Below are positions 1 to 8,203 of a stretch of DNA of 64,000 nucleotides, piece by piece. The translations under genes were made by a program, and so were the position numbers. Position 1 is the stretch's first letter. The number at the start of each line of letters is the position of its first letter. The notes under the pieces were generated by a model. That model had not been told where the DNA came from. It did not search any database and saw only the letters and a program-made list of their open reading frames with translations. This DNA comes from Anaerolineae bacterium (lineage in GTDB: Bacteria > Chloroflexota > Anaerolineae > DRVO01): the NCBI GenBank assembly GCA_013178015.1, contig JABLXR010000040.1, positions 1-64,000 on the forward strand, in the 5' to 3' direction.

Positions 1-378
1 CCACCTTCCGCCATGACTACAACCACCTGCGCCCCCATGAGAGCCTGGACATGGACGTGCCGGCCCAGCACTACCAGGCCAGCCCCCGGCCCTACAACCC
101 CACCCCTGCCCCCTGGCACTACCCCCCGGGGGTGGAGGTGCTGGCTCTCAATAGCCAGGGGATGCTACCCTACCAGGGACGTCGCTACTTCGTCTGTGAG
201 GCCCTAGCTTGCGAGCCGGTGGGAGTGCAGCGCTTCGACAACAAGCTCCTGGTCAGCTTCCGCCACATGTTCATCCGCCAGATCGATCTAGCCACCAAGC
301 ACACTGTGCCTCTGGTGCAGCCGGTGTCCGATGTGTCAACCATGTCCTGATACATTGTGTCAGCGATGTCCTGATACC
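1..378 (+). mobile_element. 3' end of an IS481-type insertion sequence
   Basis: The window opens inside an insertion sequence. It holds the C-terminal part of an integrase-core transposase and, just after the stop codon, a terminal region with two copies of ATGTCCTGATAC (342-353 and 366-377) and nearby TGTCC and GTGTCA motifs, typical of IS481-family ends. The element probably ends near 378-385, where the sequence changes to unrelated host DNA. The left end is outside the window, so intactness and target duplication cannot be judged. Confidence 0.65.
3..350 (+). CDS. IS481-family transposase, C-terminal fragment
   Basis: This is the last 115 residues of a DDE transposase; the start and catalytic DDE residues lie upstream of the window. 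The reading frame is open from base 3 and contains FRHDYNHLRPHESLDM, the characteristic stretch after the catalytic Glu in integrase-core (rve) transposases, followed by the SPRPY-type segment and a small beta-rich C-terminal domain (residues about 40-100) common in IS481 members. It stops with TGA at 348-350, just before the IS terminal repeat. Whether the full gene is functional cannot be seen. Confidence 0.8.
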   Translation, partial: TFRHDYNHLRPHESLDMDVPAQHYQASPRPYNPTPAPWHYPPGVEVLALNSQGMLPYQGRRYFVCEALACEPVGVQRFDNKLLVSFRHMFIRQIDLATKHTVPLVQPVSDVSTMS

Positions 379-787
379 GGACACACAAGATTCGCCCCTA
401 CGGCAGGGATGGCAGGTGGGCGGTTTCGTGGCCGCGATTCGCCCCGAGATCAACCTTCACGCAGGCGTATCTCGAGGCAGGAGAGGGTCTCGGCGGTGCG
501 GGCCCTGAGCCGGCGAGGACTGCGTCTCCGTGCTCCGCACGAGGGTCCCGGACCACTTCTCTCCTGGAGCCGACGGGCGCCGCGATGTTGCCGGCGGTCT
601 GCGGTGCGCCCGGCCGGGGGCGTCTGGTATCATCGAGGGACAGGGCACCTGGGGCGCCCAACGGCGACAGATCGATGGACCTTACCGGGCCAGAGCCGGC
701 GCTGATCCTTCGGACGGCGGGCTACGCGCCGGGAGGTGTGCGCCCAGAGGACGAGCACCTGCGCAACCAGGCGGGGAGGGGAGTGAG
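379..787. other. Intergenic region between the IS end and the first sensor kinase
   Basis: About 400 bases with no convincing gene. A TG-extended -10-like element (TGGTATCAT, ending near 632) is the only promoter candidate and would give a leader of about 150 nt before the kinase start at 788. Open frames here are short and lack ribosome-binding sites. The kinase frame stays open back to 530, but no good start or Shine-Dalgarno sequence supports that extension. Confidence 0.4.
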
Positions 788-3034
788 ATGGCAGTCCCCG
801 ATGTTGCTGATCCCCTTGGCGGGGCCGATTCGGTTGAGGCGGCGCTGGCTGGCGAGGGGCGCCCCTGGGACGCTCTGCAGGGCACTCTCACCGTTGCTAC
901 CGCCTCGGCAGCCGGGCTGGGCTACCTGGGCTTGGTCTCCCTCATCGTGGCTCACCAGAGCGACCCCCAGTGGCGCCTCTATCTGGCTCCAGCGGTGCTT
1001 TTCACCGGTGGGGCGGTGGGTCTGGCCAGCCGGCGACCGTACCGCCTCCGGGCGGCCCTCCTGATCTTGACGCTATTTGCAGCCTGCTTGGTGGCGAACA
1101 CTACAACCGATTGGCCCTACGCTCCGCTGCTCTACCCCACTCCCGTGTTACTGGCCGGCGTGCTCCTGGGGCCGGCGGCAGCGGGCGTGTACGCCGCTCT
1201 TGCCACTCTGGCGCTGCTGCGTCTGCCCGTGCCCGACCGCGTTCATGCGCTCGCCGCCCTGGGCCTGCTCTGGCTGCACACCGGGATCGTCTGGGCGGCA
1301 GTGGGCAATCTTTTCCGGACCGTCTGGCGCTCCCAGCGCAGTGAGGAGCGGGCCTGGCAGCAGGCTCGGGCCACCAGCCTGCGGCGAGGGGAGCTGGCCC
1401 GGGCCAAGAAGGCGTTGAGCGACATGTATGGCTTGCTGGAGCGCACCAACTACGAGTTGGCGGTGGCGCGGCAGGAGGCGGACGAAGCTCGGCAGATCAA
1501 GGCCCAGTTCGCCGCCAACATTAGCCACGAGCTGCGCACTCCCCTGAATCTGATCGTGGGCTTCAGCGAGATGATGTACCGCTCGCCCGAGGTATACGGC
1601 AACGTGCGCTGGCCGCCGGCTCTCAGCGCCGACATCCGGGAGATACATCGGGCCAGTCGTCACCTCCTGGGTATGATAGACGACATCCTCGATCTGTCCC
1701 GTATAGAGGCCCAGCGGCTTCCCCTCAGGCTCGAGCCCACCGACATCACCGAACTGGTGCGGGATGTGGCCGCCACCGCCGGGGGCCTCCTCCGGGGTAA
1801 GGAGGCGTCCCTCCGGGTGGAGACACCGGAGCGCCTTCCGGAGGTGCTGGTGGACCGGACCCGGATCAGGCAGGTGATGCTCAACCTGGTCAACAACGCC
1901 GTCCGGTTCACCGATGTGGGTGAGATCGCGATCGTCGCGGAGGCCCGGGACGGGGAGGTCTCGGTGGCGGTGTCCGATACTGGTGTCGGGATACCTCCTG
2001 GCGAGATCCCTGGCATCTTCGAGGAGTTTGGACAGGCCAGCGATTCCCTGTCCCACGGACGCGGCGGCGCCGGGCTAGGGCTGGCCATCTGTCGCCAGTT
2101 CGTCCGCCTGCACGGCGGGCACATCGAGGCGGAGAGCGAGGTGGGGCGGGGCAGCACCTTCCGTTTCTTCCTGCCCCTGCCCGATTCCGGGCGGGCGCTC
2201 TCGCGGCTGTCCTACTACGCCCCGGAGGGATGGTCGCCCCGGGTGCCCGAGAATCCCCTGGGACGGACGGCTCTCCTGCTCGGGCCGCGTCAGGCAGCGG
2301 ACGCAGAGGGCGCCAGCGCCGAGGCGGTGCCCCTGCTGGCTCGCCGCATCGAAGGCTACCGCGTGCTGCCGGTGGAGTCTCTGGACCTTCTGGCAGCGAG
2401 GGTCGAGGCTGAGCACCCTGAGGGTATCATCGTCTTGACCGACCCGCTCCTGGGCGACCGCTTCGAGGCCGAGGCCATCTGGCGCGCGGCCGGAAGAGCC
2501 GACCTGCCCATCATCCGGTGCGAGCTTCCCCTGGAGGCCGAGGCGAAGCGCCACCTAGGTGTGGCCGACTACCTGGTCAAGCCGGTGGAACGGACTCGTT
2601 TGCTGGGCGCCATTCAGAAGGTGGCTCCGCATCCCGGCCAGATACTGGTGGTAGACGATGACCCCGGCTTCGTGGCCCTCATCGGGCGGATGATAGGCGC
2701 CGGGTTCCCTGGGGCCCGTCTTCGGCGTGCCTACTCGGGGGAAGAGGCCCTGGCCGCATTGCAGGAGGGGCTGGACCTGGTGATCCTGGACCTGATCATG
2801 GCGGATGTATCTGGGCTGGACGTGATCGAGGCCATGCGTCAGGATGAGCGACTGGCGCGGGTGCCGGTGATCGTGACCACTGGCTCCGGTTACGGAGAGG
2901 AGGTAGCCCAGACGCGGCCCGCCAGGATAGAGTTGCTCCTGAGAGCCCAGGCCGGCAGAGCCCAGCTGAGCACCTACGTCAAGGCGCTGCTAGAGGCGGC
3001 TCCGCCTGACTACTCTCGCCCAGCGCCGCCCTGA
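788..3034 (+). CDS. Hybrid sensor histidine kinase with pseudo-receiver and receiver domains
   Basis: A 748-residue membrane sensor kinase. Five or six hydrophobic segments lie at residues about 35-172, followed by a charged coiled-coil linker (about 180-240). The HisKA box ANISHELRTP carries the phospho-acceptor His247. The HATPase_c domain shows an N box (NLVNNAVRFT), G1 (DTGVGIP) and G2 (GAGLGLAI). C-terminal to the kinase is a receiver-like fold that has lost its acceptor Asp (residues about 500-610), then a full receiver (ILVVDDDPG, acceptor Asp668 in LVILDLIM). The start at 788 has GGAGGGGAG upstream. The 3' end overlaps the opposing regulator gene by 56 bp. The paralogue at 14456-16666 has the same architecture. 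The signal sensed is unknown; there is no PAS domain or large extracytoplasmic loop. Confidence 0.9.
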   Translation: MAVPDVADPLGGADSVEAALAGEGRPWDALQGTLTVATASAAGLGYLGLVSLIVAHQSDPQWRLYLAPAVLFTGGAVGLASRRPYRLRAALLILTLFAACLVANTTTDWPYAPLLYPTPVLLAGVLLGPAAAGVYAALATLALLRLPVPDRVHALAALGLLWLHTGIVWAAVGNLFRTVWRSQRSEERAWQQARATSLRRGELARAKKALSDMYGLLERTNYELAVARQEADEARQIKAQFAANISHELRTPLNLIVGFSEMMYRSPEVYGNVRWPPALSADIREIHRASRHLLGMIDDILDLSRIEAQRLPLRLEPTDITELVRDVAATAGGLLRGKEASLRVETPERLPEVLVDRTRIRQVMLNLVNNAVRFTDVGEIAIVAEARDGEVSVAVSDTGVGIPPGEIPGIFEEFGQASDSLSHGRGGAGLGLAICRQFVRLHGGHIEAESEVGRGSTFRFFLPLPDSGRALSRLSYYAPEGWSPRVPENPLGRTALLLGPRQAADAEGASAEAVPLLARRIEGYRVLPVESLDLLAARVEAEHPEGIIVLTDPLLGDRFEAEAIWRAAGRADLPIIRCELPLEAEAKRHLGVADYLVKPVERTRLLGAIQKVAPHPGQILVVDDDPGFVALIGRMIGAGFPGARLRRAYSGEEALAALQEGLDLVILDLIMADVSGLDVIEAMRQDERLARVPVIVTTGSGYGEEVAQTRPARIELLLRAQAGRAQLSTYVKALLEAAPPDYSRPAPP

Positions 3035-4226
3035 TGGCGGCAAGCATCTGCTGCTGCGAGACCGGCTTCTTGAGGTAGTGCCGTGCTCCCAGAGCCGCTG
3101 CCAGTTCCGGCTCGTTGAGCACGGAGCAGACGATGACCGGGATCGTGCCCAAAGCCGCGTCGGACTGCAGCCTCTGCAGGAGCTGCCAGCCGTCCACCTC
3201 CCGCATCATGACGTCCAGCACGATGGCGTCCGGTCGGGCCTGATCGATCAGGGCCAGAGCCTGTGACCAGTCGGCGGCGCTGCTGACCGAGAAACCCTCC
3301 GCAGTCAGATAGCGTTCGAACAGCTGCTGCACTCTCTCGTTGTCGTCGATCACCAGCACGCGCGCCCCACGCGCCTGACCGAACTCCAGACGCACTTCTT
3401 CCAAGGGGCCGATTGCGGGGAACAGATGCACGGCGCCACCCTGACCCTGCATGAGCTCGGACACCGGCGTAAGCCGGGCATCCAGCCCGTGAGGGCCCTG
3501 GCGAAGGGTGGACGCGATGGGTGGAGTGACCATCAGCCGCACGATGAGCCGGTCGTGGCCGGCAGCATGCCGGATGGCGATGTGGTCCGGCCTGGGTAAC
3601 ACGAGGGCGCTCAGAGCCGCCAGCAGAGCCTGCCTGGTCAGCACCGGATCGGCCCACGCCCATACGGGTGCCGGCGGCAGGCTGGCCTCGACGTGGACGC
3701 CGTGGCCTCGAGCCAGGGCCTGAGCCGGTCCCAGTGCGTCCTGGATCAGGGGAGCAAGGTCCACCCTTCCCAACACGATCCCCAGGCTGGTCATCTCCTC
3801 CTGCAGCGTCTGGCTGACCGGCGGCTTCGTGTCCTGCCGCTCTTGCTGCCAGCGGTCGTATAGCATGCTGGCTGCGGCCAGGAGCCCTTTGCGATGCTCC
3901 CGCTGGAACTGGCGCAGGCTTATGTGCAGCTCCTCCATGATCTCTTCCGCCGGGAAGCCGTCCACGTAGCGACGAACCAGGACGCCATAGGGTCGCCACT
4001 CCTTGTCATTGCGCGAGAGACTGTCTCCCGGGTTCAACTGTTCCAGGGTGTCAAGCAGCAGGTTTCGGAGGGCGCGGGCGGAGTCGGTGGTCGTCTCGCC
4101 GGTGGATGCCAGAGCCACCAGCGGGTGCCGCTGCAGGTGGGCATAGTCGTAGAGGTGGGCGAGGGCGTCGCGCACCAACCCGACGAACTCTTCGGGCACG
4201 GCTGCCGGAACGGCCTCGGCGCTCAT
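2979..4226 (-). CDS. Response regulator: HTH, degenerate ATPase-like domain, receiver
   Basis: A 415-residue protein with its receiver at the C-terminus (residues about 288-405: VLVIDDNE, acceptor Asp338 in IVLDVMM, conserved Lys in LKKPV). Residues about 80-125 form a sigma-region-4-like helix-turn-helix (EEIMEELHISLRQFQREH). The middle (about 155-285) resembles an HATPase_c domain: ADPVLTRQALLAALSALVL is at the place of the N box but without the catalytic Asn, and no G boxes are visible. It is convergent with the kinase gene 788-3034 and shares 56 bp with it. The most likely role is transcription regulator partnered with that kinase. The paralogue is at 13309-14496. The receiver and HTH are secure; the ATPase-like reading is inference. 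Confidence 0.85.
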   Translation of the reverse strand: MSAEAVPAAVPEEFVGLVRDALAHLYDYAHLQRHPLVALASTGETTTDSARALRNLLLDTLEQLNPGDSLSRNDKEWRPYGVLVRRYVDGFPAEEIMEELHISLRQFQREHRKGLLAAASMLYDRWQQERQDTKPPVSQTLQEEMTSLGIVLGRVDLAPLIQDALGPAQALARGHGVHVEASLPPAPVWAWADPVLTRQALLAALSALVLPRPDHIAIRHAAGHDRLIVRLMVTPPIASTLRQGPHGLDARLTPVSELMQGQGGAVHLFPAIGPLEEVRLEFGQARGARVLVIDDNERVQQLFERYLTAEGFSVSSAADWSQALALIDQARPDAIVLDVMMREVDGWQLLQRLQSDAALGTIPVIVCSVLNEPELAAALGARHYLKKPVSQQQMLAAIRAALGESSQAEPPLAAP

Positions 4227-4294
4227 GGCTGTGGCCTCACGTCACGGCCGGTCCGCTGTGGCGGCAGAGTGGCGGGAAGTTGGCGCCAGACCCA

Positions 4295-4344
4295 TTGAAG
4301 TGATCGCACACGTGTATTATACAGACTTGCGGAGACTAGTCACA
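4295..4344. promoter_or_regulatory. Overlapping divergent promoters
   Basis: The palindromic core ATTATA at 4316-4321 reads TATAAT on the minus strand, facing the regulator gene, with TGTGAC 17 nt upstream (4344-4339). On the plus strand TTGAAG (4295-4300) and TATACA (4318-4323) are 17 nt apart and face the gene at 4416. The two promoters would share bases and so could not easily fire together. Confidence 0.45.
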
Positions 4345-4415
4345 GATAGACGCCCGGGCGCTGCCGCCGGGACAGGTTCTTGCAGTGCGGAGTTACCCGC
4401 CTGGGAGGTGGGGGA

Positions 4416-5612
4416 ATGCCCGAGCTGCCCTCGTCGAGGGAGCGCCTGCTGGCCGCCATAGACCGGCAGCCAGTGGACCGAGTGCCCTGTGCCTTCATGA
4501 GCTTCTCCGCCCTGCGCGGTCGGGTACAGGACCCCTATGAGGCGGTCCTGCGCGAGCTGGAGATGGGGCTGGACGGGTGGCTCCTCATTCCCTCGGCCTG
4601 GCGGAATCAGCGCCCCAACCACCCCGACTTGCGCGGCCTGCCGGTACGACTGCCTCCCTCCGTGCGCACCGACTTGTGGTTGGAGCGACTTCCTGGGGAG
4701 CCCTTCCCCGTGTTCCATAAGGAGTACCACACCCCGGGCGGCACCCTTACCACCCTGGTGCGCAAGACGGACGACTGGCCCCATGGGAACTTCGTTCCCT
4801 TCGTGGATGACTACCAGATCCCCCGAGCCATCAAGCCCCTCGTCGGCGGCCGGAGGGACCTGGACGCGCTGCGCTCCGTCCTTCAGCCCCCGACCGAGGA
4901 AGACGTGCGGGAGTTCTACCGGGAGGTGGAGCGGGCCCGAACCTTCCGGGATGAGCACGGCGTGATGCTGGCCGGCGGATGGGGAGTAGGGGCGGACATG
5001 GCCGGCTGGCTGTGTGGCCTGGAGAACCTGATGCTCATGGCCATGGACGAGCCCGAGACCGTGGACGAACTCCTGGGCATCATCGCCGAGTGGAACGAGC
5101 AGCGCATGCGGGTGGTGCTGGAGGCCGGAGTGGACCTGTACGTCCGCCGGGGATGGTACGAGAGCTCCGACTTCTGGTCCCCGAACCTCTACCGGCGTTT
5201 CATCCTCCCCCGGGTCAAGCGGGAAGCCGAGCTGGCTCACTCCTACGGTGCCCGCTTCGGCTACATCATGACCACGGGGCTGCTTCCCCTGATGGATAGC
5301 ATCGTCGAGGCGGGAGTTGACGTGAACCTGGGGCTGGACCCGCTGCAGCACGGCGAAGCGCCGCTGGCGGCGGCTCGGGCGGCGCTTGGGGGGAAGGTGT
5401 GTCTCTGGGGCGGGGTGAATGGGGCCATCACCGTGGAGGAGGGCACCGACGAGGACGTGCGACAGGCGGTGGCCTCTGCCCTTCAGGCCATGCAGGGCGT
5501 CAGCGGTTTCATCCTGTCGCCGGTGGACAACGTGACCGAGATCACCCTCAATGCCTGGCGGAACGTGGACACGTTTGTCGCCACTTGGCGGGAGCTGCGG
5601 AACGGCGGTTAG
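4416..5612 (+). CDS. Uroporphyrinogen decarboxylase-superfamily protein (catabolic type)
   Basis: A 398-residue protein of the URO-D / MtaA / CmuA TIM-barrel superfamily. The start (MPELPSSRERLLAAI) resembles the family opening of an S-R-E-R-L helix followed by DRVPC. The C-terminal half has DVNLGLDPLQ and the CLWGGVNG strand. It is not HemE: it sits in a sugar-import locus. The H-x-C zinc motif of corrinoid:coenzyme M methyltransferases is not visible where expected (FGYIMTTG). GGAGGTG at 4404-4410 supports the start. It is followed after 2 nt by the sugar kinase, so the two are probably co-translated. The reaction is unknown; methyl transfer is one possibility. Confidence 0.75.
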   Translation: MPELPSSRERLLAAIDRQPVDRVPCAFMSFSALRGRVQDPYEAVLRELEMGLDGWLLIPSAWRNQRPNHPDLRGLPVRLPPSVRTDLWLERLPGEPFPVFHKEYHTPGGTLTTLVRKTDDWPHGNFVPFVDDYQIPRAIKPLVGGRRDLDALRSVLQPPTEEDVREFYREVERARTFRDEHGVMLAGGWGVGADMAGWLCGLENLMLMAMDEPETVDELLGIIAEWNEQRMRVVLEAGVDLYVRRGWYESSDFWSPNLYRRFILPRVKREAELAHSYGARFGYIMTTGLLPLMDSIVEAGVDVNLGLDPLQHGEAPLAAARAALGGKVCLWGGVNGAITVEEGTDEDVRQAVASALQAMQGVSGFILSPVDNVTEITLNAWRNVDTFVATWRELRNGG

Positions 5613-5614
5613 GC

Positions 5615-6574
5615 ATGGGTCGCGAACAGGTGTCCCAGCGCCGCTTTGACGTCATCACCATAGGTGACATGTGCGTGGACCTGGTGCTGGACCTGGGCGA
5701 GGTGATGCCGCGATTCGGCCAGGTGGAGCAGTGGGTGCCGGACTACTACCTGGAGATGGGTGGGTCCACCTGCCTCTTCGCCTGTCAGGCGGCCAAGTTG
5801 GGGCTGCGGACGGCCATCCTCGGTCGGGTAGGCGACGATGCCTACGGGGAACTGGTGGTGCGTCGGCTGCGGGAGAGCGGGGTGGACACGGACCGTGTCG
5901 TCGCCGATAGCCGCCTCAAGACGGGGCTGGGAGTGGCCCTGTGCCGAGCGGGCGGGGACCGCTCCATCCTCACCTACGCCGGCAGCCTCAACGCGGTCTA
6001 CCCATCCGATGTCACGGACGAGTTCCTGAGCAGCGCCCGTCACTTGCACTACGGTAGCTACTACCTTCAGACCAACCTGCTGCCGCGGGCGGCGGAGATC
6101 ATGGCTCGGGCTAGGGAGTTTGGGCTCACAGTGTCGCTCGACACTAACTGGGATCCCGAAGGCCGGTGGGACGGCGGATTGACCCAGGCGCTGGCGCACG
6201 TGGACGTGATCCTGCCCAACCAGCAGGAAGCCCTGGCCATCACCGGCATGACGGATGTGGAGGACGCCGTGACTGCCCTTCTGACTCGGGTGCCGGTGGT
6301 GGCGGTGAAGCTGGGCGAGCGAGGCAGCCTGGCGGCGACTGAAGGAGAGCGCTCCCTGGTGCCGGTGCCGCCGGTGGCGCGAGTGGTGGACACCATTGGA
6401 GCGGGAGACAGCTTCGACGCCGGGTTCCTGGCCGGCTGGCTGAGCGGCCTCTCGCTCGCTCAGAGCGCCGCCATCGGCAATGCCTGCGGCCGCGCGACCA
6501 CCCAGGCGGCCGGCGGCCTCCAGGGCCAGCTGCTCCTGCCGGACATCGCTCACCTGAGGGAGCTGATCGAGTGA
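5615..6574 (+). CDS. PfkB-family carbohydrate kinase
   Basis: A 319-residue ribokinase/PfkB-type kinase that would phosphorylate a sugar or nucleoside with ATP in the cytoplasm. Signature 1 is the GDMCVDLVLD start with MGGSTCLFACQAAKLG. Signature 2 is DTIGAGDSFDAGF with catalytic base Asp265 in the anion hole GAGD. Substrate lid residues do not identify the sugar. It begins 2 nt after the URO-D-like gene and is separated from the GH4 gene by 144 bp, so it fits a route of import, hydrolysis and phosphorylation of a sugar. Confidence 0.88.
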   Translation: MGREQVSQRRFDVITIGDMCVDLVLDLGEVMPRFGQVEQWVPDYYLEMGGSTCLFACQAAKLGLRTAILGRVGDDAYGELVVRRLRESGVDTDRVVADSRLKTGLGVALCRAGGDRSILTYAGSLNAVYPSDVTDEFLSSARHLHYGSYYLQTNLLPRAAEIMARAREFGLTVSLDTNWDPEGRWDGGLTQALAHVDVILPNQQEALAITGMTDVEDAVTALLTRVPVVAVKLGERGSLAATEGERSLVPVPPVARVVDTIGAGDSFDAGFLAGWLSGLSLAQSAAIGNACGRATTQAAGGLQGQLLLPDIAHLRELIE

Positions 6575-6625
6575 CCGTCTGATGGTGAGGGAGACCTCTC
6601 CACCGCGTTTGAGGAAGAGAGAGCC

Positions 6626-6650
6626 CGCCATCTGGTGAAAGCAGATGGCG
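6626..6650. other. Stem-loop between kinase and GH4 genes
   Basis: An 8-bp perfect stem CGCCATCT/AGATGGCG with a 9-nt loop lies in the 144-bp gap. No T tract follows, so it is more likely an mRNA processing or stability element than a terminator. Confidence 0.35.
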
Positions 6651-6718
6651 TAGAACGGGGATCAGGTAGACGTCCGGCTCCCCCAGCTTGATGGTTGAGT
6701 TCGCCATAGGAGGCATGA

Positions 6719-8095
6719 ATGACACCGCGGAAGAAGATCGTCCTCATCGGCGCCGGCAGCGCCGCCTTCACCCGGGGGCTGGTGGCGGACATGATCCTGG
6801 CCCGAAAGTCTTGGGACCTGAGGCTGGTGGATACGGACCCCACCGCTCTGGAGGTGGCCCGGGGCCTGGTGGAGCGCATGGTCGAGGCCAGGCAGGCGGA
6901 CATGCGGGTGGAAGCGTCCACTGATCGCAGGGACCTGCTCCCGGGGGCGGACGTGGTGGTCACCACCATAGGGGTGGGGGGCCGCCGGGCCTGGGAGGCG
7001 GATGTCTTCATACCGCGCAAGTACGGCGTATACCAGCCGGTGGGCGATACCATCATGGCGGGCGGCATCTCTCGGGCCATGCGCATGATCCCGGCCCTGG
7101 TGGACATCGCCAACGACGTGGTGGCCCTCTGCCCTGAGGCCCGCTTCTTCAACTACGCCAACCCGATGACGGCCAACTGCTGGGCGGTACGTCGGGCCAC
7201 CGACGCCGAGGTGGTGGGCCTCTGCATCGGCACCATCCATGTGGTGCACGAGCTGGTGCAGGTGATCGGTGCCCCGGCGGAGGAAGTGAGTGCCCTGGCT
7301 GCCGGCATCAACCACTTCACCTGGATCTACGACCTCCGCTGGAAGGGCGAAGATGCCTGGCCCCTGGTGCGCGCCCGGCTGGCTGAGGAGCGCTCCAGGG
7401 GAGGGCCGGAGGTCAGGGAGGACATCGCTCCTGGCGGCGACACCACTCAGGCTTCAGCCGCCTACCGCCACGTGGCCCACAACCCCTTCTGCTGGTCCCT
7501 CTTCGACACCTACGGGGCCTACCCGGCCGTCAACGACCGGCACGTGGTGGAGTTCTTCCCCGAGCGGTTCCCCGGGGGCAAGTACTACGGCAGGACGCTG
7601 GGGGTGGACATAATGGTGCTCGAGGACACCATCCGCCATGGCGACGAGGGCTACGCTTCCATGGCGGCCCAGGCCCGGGGGGAAGTGCCTCTGGACGGGC
7701 GGATATTCGAGCGTGGTGTGGGGGAGCACTCTCAGCTGGTCGAGATCATTGACAGCATAGATGGCGACAGCCGAGCCAACTTCTACGCTAACCTCCCCAA
7801 CAACGGGGCCATCCCCAACCTGCCCTGGGACGCCATCCTGGAGATGACCGCGGTGGCTACGGGGAGGGGGCTGCTGCCCATTCAGGACACGGGTTATCCG
7901 GATATCCTGGCGGCGGTGCAGAGGCGGAAGATCGCGGGGACGCAACTGACCGTGGAGGCTGCCCTTACCGGCAGCCGCGAGCTGTTCGTGGAGGCGATAC
8001 TGGCCGACGGGTGCATGGGCGACCGCGACGCGGCAAAGAAGATGGTGGAGGAGCTGATCGCAGCGCAGCGGCCGTACCTGCCCCAGTTCGCGTAG
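6719..8095 (+). CDS. Glycoside hydrolase family 4 (alpha-galactosidase/alpha-glucosidase type)
   Basis: A 458-residue GH4 enzyme, cytoplasmic, NAD- and metal-dependent; the family cleaves glycosides by transient oxidation at C3. The N-terminal Rossmann motif is GAGSAAFTRG (residues 8-17), followed by the acidic strand end LRLVDTDP. Downstream are NPMTANCW (about 142), the metal-binding Cys region CIGTIH (about 169) and NHFTWIYDL (about 198), all in family order. The length is normal. AGGAGG at 6708-6713 selects the start at 6719 over the nearby out-of-frame ATG at 6715. Substrate specificity (galactoside, glucoside or uronide) cannot be assigned. It sits between the kinase and the ABC importer and probably acts on the imported glycoside. 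Confidence 0.88.
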   Translation: MTPRKKIVLIGAGSAAFTRGLVADMILARKSWDLRLVDTDPTALEVARGLVERMVEARQADMRVEASTDRRDLLPGADVVVTTIGVGGRRAWEADVFIPRKYGVYQPVGDTIMAGGISRAMRMIPALVDIANDVVALCPEARFFNYANPMTANCWAVRRATDAEVVGLCIGTIHVVHELVQVIGAPAEEVSALAAGINHFTWIYDLRWKGEDAWPLVRARLAEERSRGGPEVREDIAPGGDTTQASAAYRHVAHNPFCWSLFDTYGAYPAVNDRHVVEFFPERFPGGKYYGRTLGVDIMVLEDTIRHGDEGYASMAAQARGEVPLDGRIFERGVGEHSQLVEIIDSIDGDSRANFYANLPNNGAIPNLPWDAILEMTAVATGRGLLPIQDTGYPDILAAVQRRKIAGTQLTVEAALTGSRELFVEAILADGCMGDRDAAKKMVEELIAAQRPYLPQFA

Positions 8096-8203
8096 AGGGG
8101 CGGCCATGGGACGCCCGCCACGACTTCTTCCAAGGAGGTGGGTGGAGCGAATCGAGCGGGAGACAAGACAGGCCGTGCGAGAGCGAAGAGAGGAGGTGCG
8201 ACG

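Noticed and set aside
4416-5612. Possible hemE
   Set aside because: It belongs to the superfamily, but the context is sugar import and family features fit the catabolic URO-D-like group better.
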